Assembly (NCBI GenBank): GCA_003161535.1
Contig: PMOM01000142.1
Coordinates: 1 to 7,860, forward strand
DNA: 7,860 nucleotides
Direction of reading: 5' to 3'
DNA from: Caulobacteraceae bacterium
GTDB taxonomy: Bacteria > Pseudomonadota > Alphaproteobacteria > Caulobacterales > Caulobacteraceae
Shown here: piece by piece, positions 6,951 through 7,860 of the stretch
Position numbering within the stretch: the first letter of the stretch is position 1
Layout of the letters: each line of letters begins with the position of its first letter
Position numbers and translations under genes: made by a program
The notes under the pieces: generated by a model
Database searches by the model: none
The model's input: only the letters and a program-made list of their open reading frames with translations
What the model was told of the DNA's origin: nothing

Positions 6951-7349
6951 GGTCGTCTCCTTGGTGAGTTTGGTCAGATCATCCAGCGAAAGCTCCTTGC
7001 CGGCCGCCAGCCGGGCGCGGGCCGAACGGACGAGGACGAGCCCGCGATCCGCCTCTTGCCTGCGCCGCGCCAGCACTTCCTCCTGCAGTTCAAGCACCGC
7101 CTCAAGCTTGGAAAACCGGCCTGATACCAGGACGGCAATCTCGGCCAGGCTGAGGCCGAGTCTCTTGAGGGCGAGCACCTGATGCAACCGCGCCAGGGCC
7201 TCGGGCCCATAGGCCCGCCATCCGGCCCGCGACTTCAGCGGGCGCACGAGCCCGCGTTGTTCGTAGACGCGCAAGGTGCGCGGCGTGACGCCGAGCGCCT
7301 TGGCGGTTTGCGCCGGTGACAGATATTGGACAATCGAGGCGACAGACAC
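6573..7349 (-). CDS. MerR-family transcriptional activator with C-terminal TipAS domain
   Basis: A 258-residue cytoplasmic DNA-binding regulator. Residues 9-78 form the MerR winged helix-turn-helix (YLSPAQTAKALGVTPRTLRVYE, with the wing at RAGWRAYGPEAL, 41-52). A long coiled-coil dimer helix spans about 80-115. Residues about 138-258 match the TipAS antibiotic-recognition domain seen in Streptomyces TipA and in E. coli and alphaproteobacterial relatives: EWAKKMEPSIDRHFSDTD (140-157), AEWDALIAKAKALVG (175-189), then helices rich in Trp, Ala and Leu. MerR proteins twist promoters with over-long spacers to activate them. The frame is open to a GTG at 7382, but the GTG at 7349 is preferred because GGAGAG lies 7 bases upstream, and the 7382 choice would put the palindromic operator and likely -10 at the start codon. 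The ligand is unknown; TipAS domains bind bulky drugs such as thiopeptides. It is divergent from the luciferase-like gene and upstream of glpD. Confidence 0.9.
   Translation of the reverse strand: MSVASIVQYLSPAQTAKALGVTPRTLRVYEQRGLVRPLKSRAGWRAYGPEALARLHQVLALKRLGLSLAEIAVLVSGRFSKLEAVLELQEEVLARRRQEADRGLVLVRSARARLAAGKELSLDDLTKLTKETTMSDQAPEWAKKMEPSIDRHFSDTDKATMVQRAGDFDQAKVTAEWDALIAKAKALVGTDPAAPQAQDLARRWRAQVRLATGGDPALQAKIGQVWKDSLANEDVAPMLPFGPEVMAFVGAAMSHLKS
6957..6962 (-). promoter_or_regulatory. Internal Shine-Dalgarno for the TipAS start
   Basis: On the minus strand AAGGAG is followed by ACGACC and then ATG, inside the MerR/TipAS reading frame. The position coincides with the border between the helical linker and the TipAS domain, which supports function rather than chance. 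Confidence 0.5.
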
Positions 7350-7356
7350 GAGCTTT

Positions 7357-7362
7357 CTCTCC
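7357..7362 (-). promoter_or_regulatory. Shine-Dalgarno that fixes the MerR start
   Basis: GGAGAG on the minus strand lies 7 bases before the GTG at 7349. No comparable purine run precedes the earlier in-frame GTG at 7382, so this site decides the start. Confidence 0.6.
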
Positions 7363-7380
7363 GGACCCGACCAGAGCGCC

Positions 7381-7411
7381 ACTATGACCTAAGGTCAGGC
7401 GCAAGCGGAAA
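7381..7411 (-). promoter_or_regulatory. Candidate MerR-type promoter with extended spacer
   Basis: Minus strand: CATAGT at 7381-7386 is a plausible -10, 31 bases before the GTG at 7349. A weak -35, TTTCCG (7406-7411), gives a 19-base spacer, the over-long spacing typical of promoters activated by MerR proteins. An alternative TTGCGC (7399-7404) would give 12 bases, closer to the spacing used in Caulobacter promoters. Either way the palindrome at 7385-7397 overlaps the promoter core. Confidence 0.4.
7385..7397. promoter_or_regulatory. Palindromic operator, probable MerR/TipAS binding site
   Basis: TGACCT-A-AGGTCA is a perfect 6+1+6 inverted repeat. It lies 36 bases upstream of the preferred MerR start and 135 bases upstream of the luciferase-like start. 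MerR-family sites are typically dyads placed between -35 and -10, often with GACCT/AGGTC-type arms, so autoregulation is the natural reading. Control of the divergent gene is possible. Confidence 0.55.
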
Positions 7412-7517
7412 TTCCGAGGCGATCGCGCGAACTTCGGATCCATGTCATCGCGGCCTCGCCAACGGCTGGGAAATGCGCTGGAATGGGCCTAGCCGAACGG
7501 CGGGGCGCCGCCCCCAC

Positions 7518-7523
7518 AAGGAG
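7518..7523 (+). promoter_or_regulatory. Shine-Dalgarno of the luciferase-like gene
   Basis: AAGGAG lies 8 bases before the ATG at 7532 and supports that start. A small GC stem (7499-7512, GGCGG with CCGCC) sits just upstream. I see no convincing -35/-10 pair on the plus strand between 7398 and 7517. Confidence 0.65.
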
Positions 7524-7531
7524 TCACCGCC

Positions 7532-7860
7532 ATGAAATTTGGCGTGTTCTACGAGCATCAGCTTCCCAAGCCCTGGGGACCGGGGGACGAGGCGCGGCTC
7601 TTCCACCAGGCCCTCGAACAGGTCGTCCTGGCCGATCGGCTGGGCTTCGACTACGCCTGGGAAGTTGAACACCACTTTCTGGACGAATACTCCCACTCCT
7701 CGGCGCCAGAAGTGTTCCTGGCCGCCGCCGCGGCGCTCACCAAGCGCATCCGCCTGGGCCATGGCATCCGTCAGGTGATCGCCAACTACAACCACCCCGC
7801 GCGCACCGCCGAGACGCTCTCCACCCTGGACATCATATCCCACGGGCGGGTGGACTTTGG
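7532..7860 (+). CDS. Luciferase-like (LLM class) flavin-dependent oxidoreductase, 3' end cut by window
   Basis: The frame starts MKFGVFYEHQLPKPW and stays open for 109 codons to the window edge; family members are usually about 330-400 residues, so roughly a third is present. Motifs of the bacterial luciferase-like TIM-barrel family are visible: the first strand KFGVFYEHQ (2-10), ALEQVVLADRLGFDYAWEVEHHF (27-49), SSAPEVFLAAAAALTKRIRLGHG (56-78), then NHPARTAETLSTLDIISHGR (87-106), where the barrel continues toward the flavin site. Such enzymes use FMN with reduced flavin or F420 chemistry to oxidise organic substrates such as alkanes, sulfonates or xenobiotics; the substrate here is unknown. 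It is transcribed away from the MerR/TipAS gene across about 180 bases, so shared control is possible. Confidence 0.92.
   Translation, partial: MKFGVFYEHQLPKPWGPGDEARLFHQALEQVVLADRLGFDYAWEVEHHFLDEYSHSSAPEVFLAAAAALTKRIRLGHGIRQVIANYNHPARTAETLSTLDIISHGRVDF

Noticed and set aside
7350..7382. GTG at 7382 as the MerR start
   Set aside because: It has no Shine-Dalgarno and lies at the likely -10 beside the palindrome, whereas the GTG at 7349 has GGAGAG at good spacing.
7499..7512. GGCGG/CCGCC stem upstream of the luciferase-like Shine-Dalgarno as a riboswitch or attenuator
   Set aside because: Only 5 bp with a 4-base loop in very GC-rich sequence and no alternative pairing seen; probably chance.

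Overview
The window is very GC-rich (by eye well over 60%), densely coded and typical of a free-living alphaproteobacterium. The style of the proteins, especially the small four-cysteine anchored protein and the GlpD and luciferase-like variants, suggests Caulobacterales (Caulobacter or Phenylobacterium). That placement is inference, since no rRNA or other marker gene is present. No tRNA, rRNA, IS element, CRISPR array or phage gene was seen, and no gap between genes exceeds 300 bases.

Six complete genes lie on the minus strand and one truncated gene lies on the plus strand at the right edge. In transcription order (right to left) the minus-strand genes are: a MerR-type regulator with a C-terminal TipAS ligand-binding domain (6573-7349); an FAD-dependent glycerol-3-phosphate dehydrogenase, GlpD (4822-6444); a small anchored protein of unknown function (4207-4728); an MFS transporter of the anion:cation symporter type (2878-4152); an FAD-linked oxidase of the alkyldihydroxyacetone-phosphate synthase (AGPS) type (1484-2881); and an FGGY-family carbohydrate kinase (58-1491). 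The last three are fused end to end by a 4-base ATGA overlap and an 8-base overlap, so they almost certainly form one translationally coupled operon. The plus-strand gene (7532 to the edge) is the N-terminal third or so of a luciferase-like flavin-dependent oxidoreductase, divergent from the MerR gene.

The left five genes read as a carbon-uptake and triose-phosphate/polyol module: transporter, flavin oxidase, sugar/polyol kinase and GlpD, which feeds dihydroxyacetone phosphate (DHAP) and electrons to the respiratory chain. There is no glycerol facilitator and no GlpR in the window. The kinase keeps the FGGY catalytic core but appears to have lost several glycerol contacts known from E. coli GlpK, so its substrate is probably not glycerol.

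The most informative signals are in the MerR/TipAS gene. A near-ideal Shine-Dalgarno and ATG sit in frame exactly where the ligand-binding domain begins, which would allow a separate TipAS-like protein as in Streptomyces tipA. A perfect 13-base interrupted palindrome lies at its promoter and is the likely autoregulatory operator. Otherwise the window is ordinary chromosomal metabolism, and I see no defence system or mobile system.
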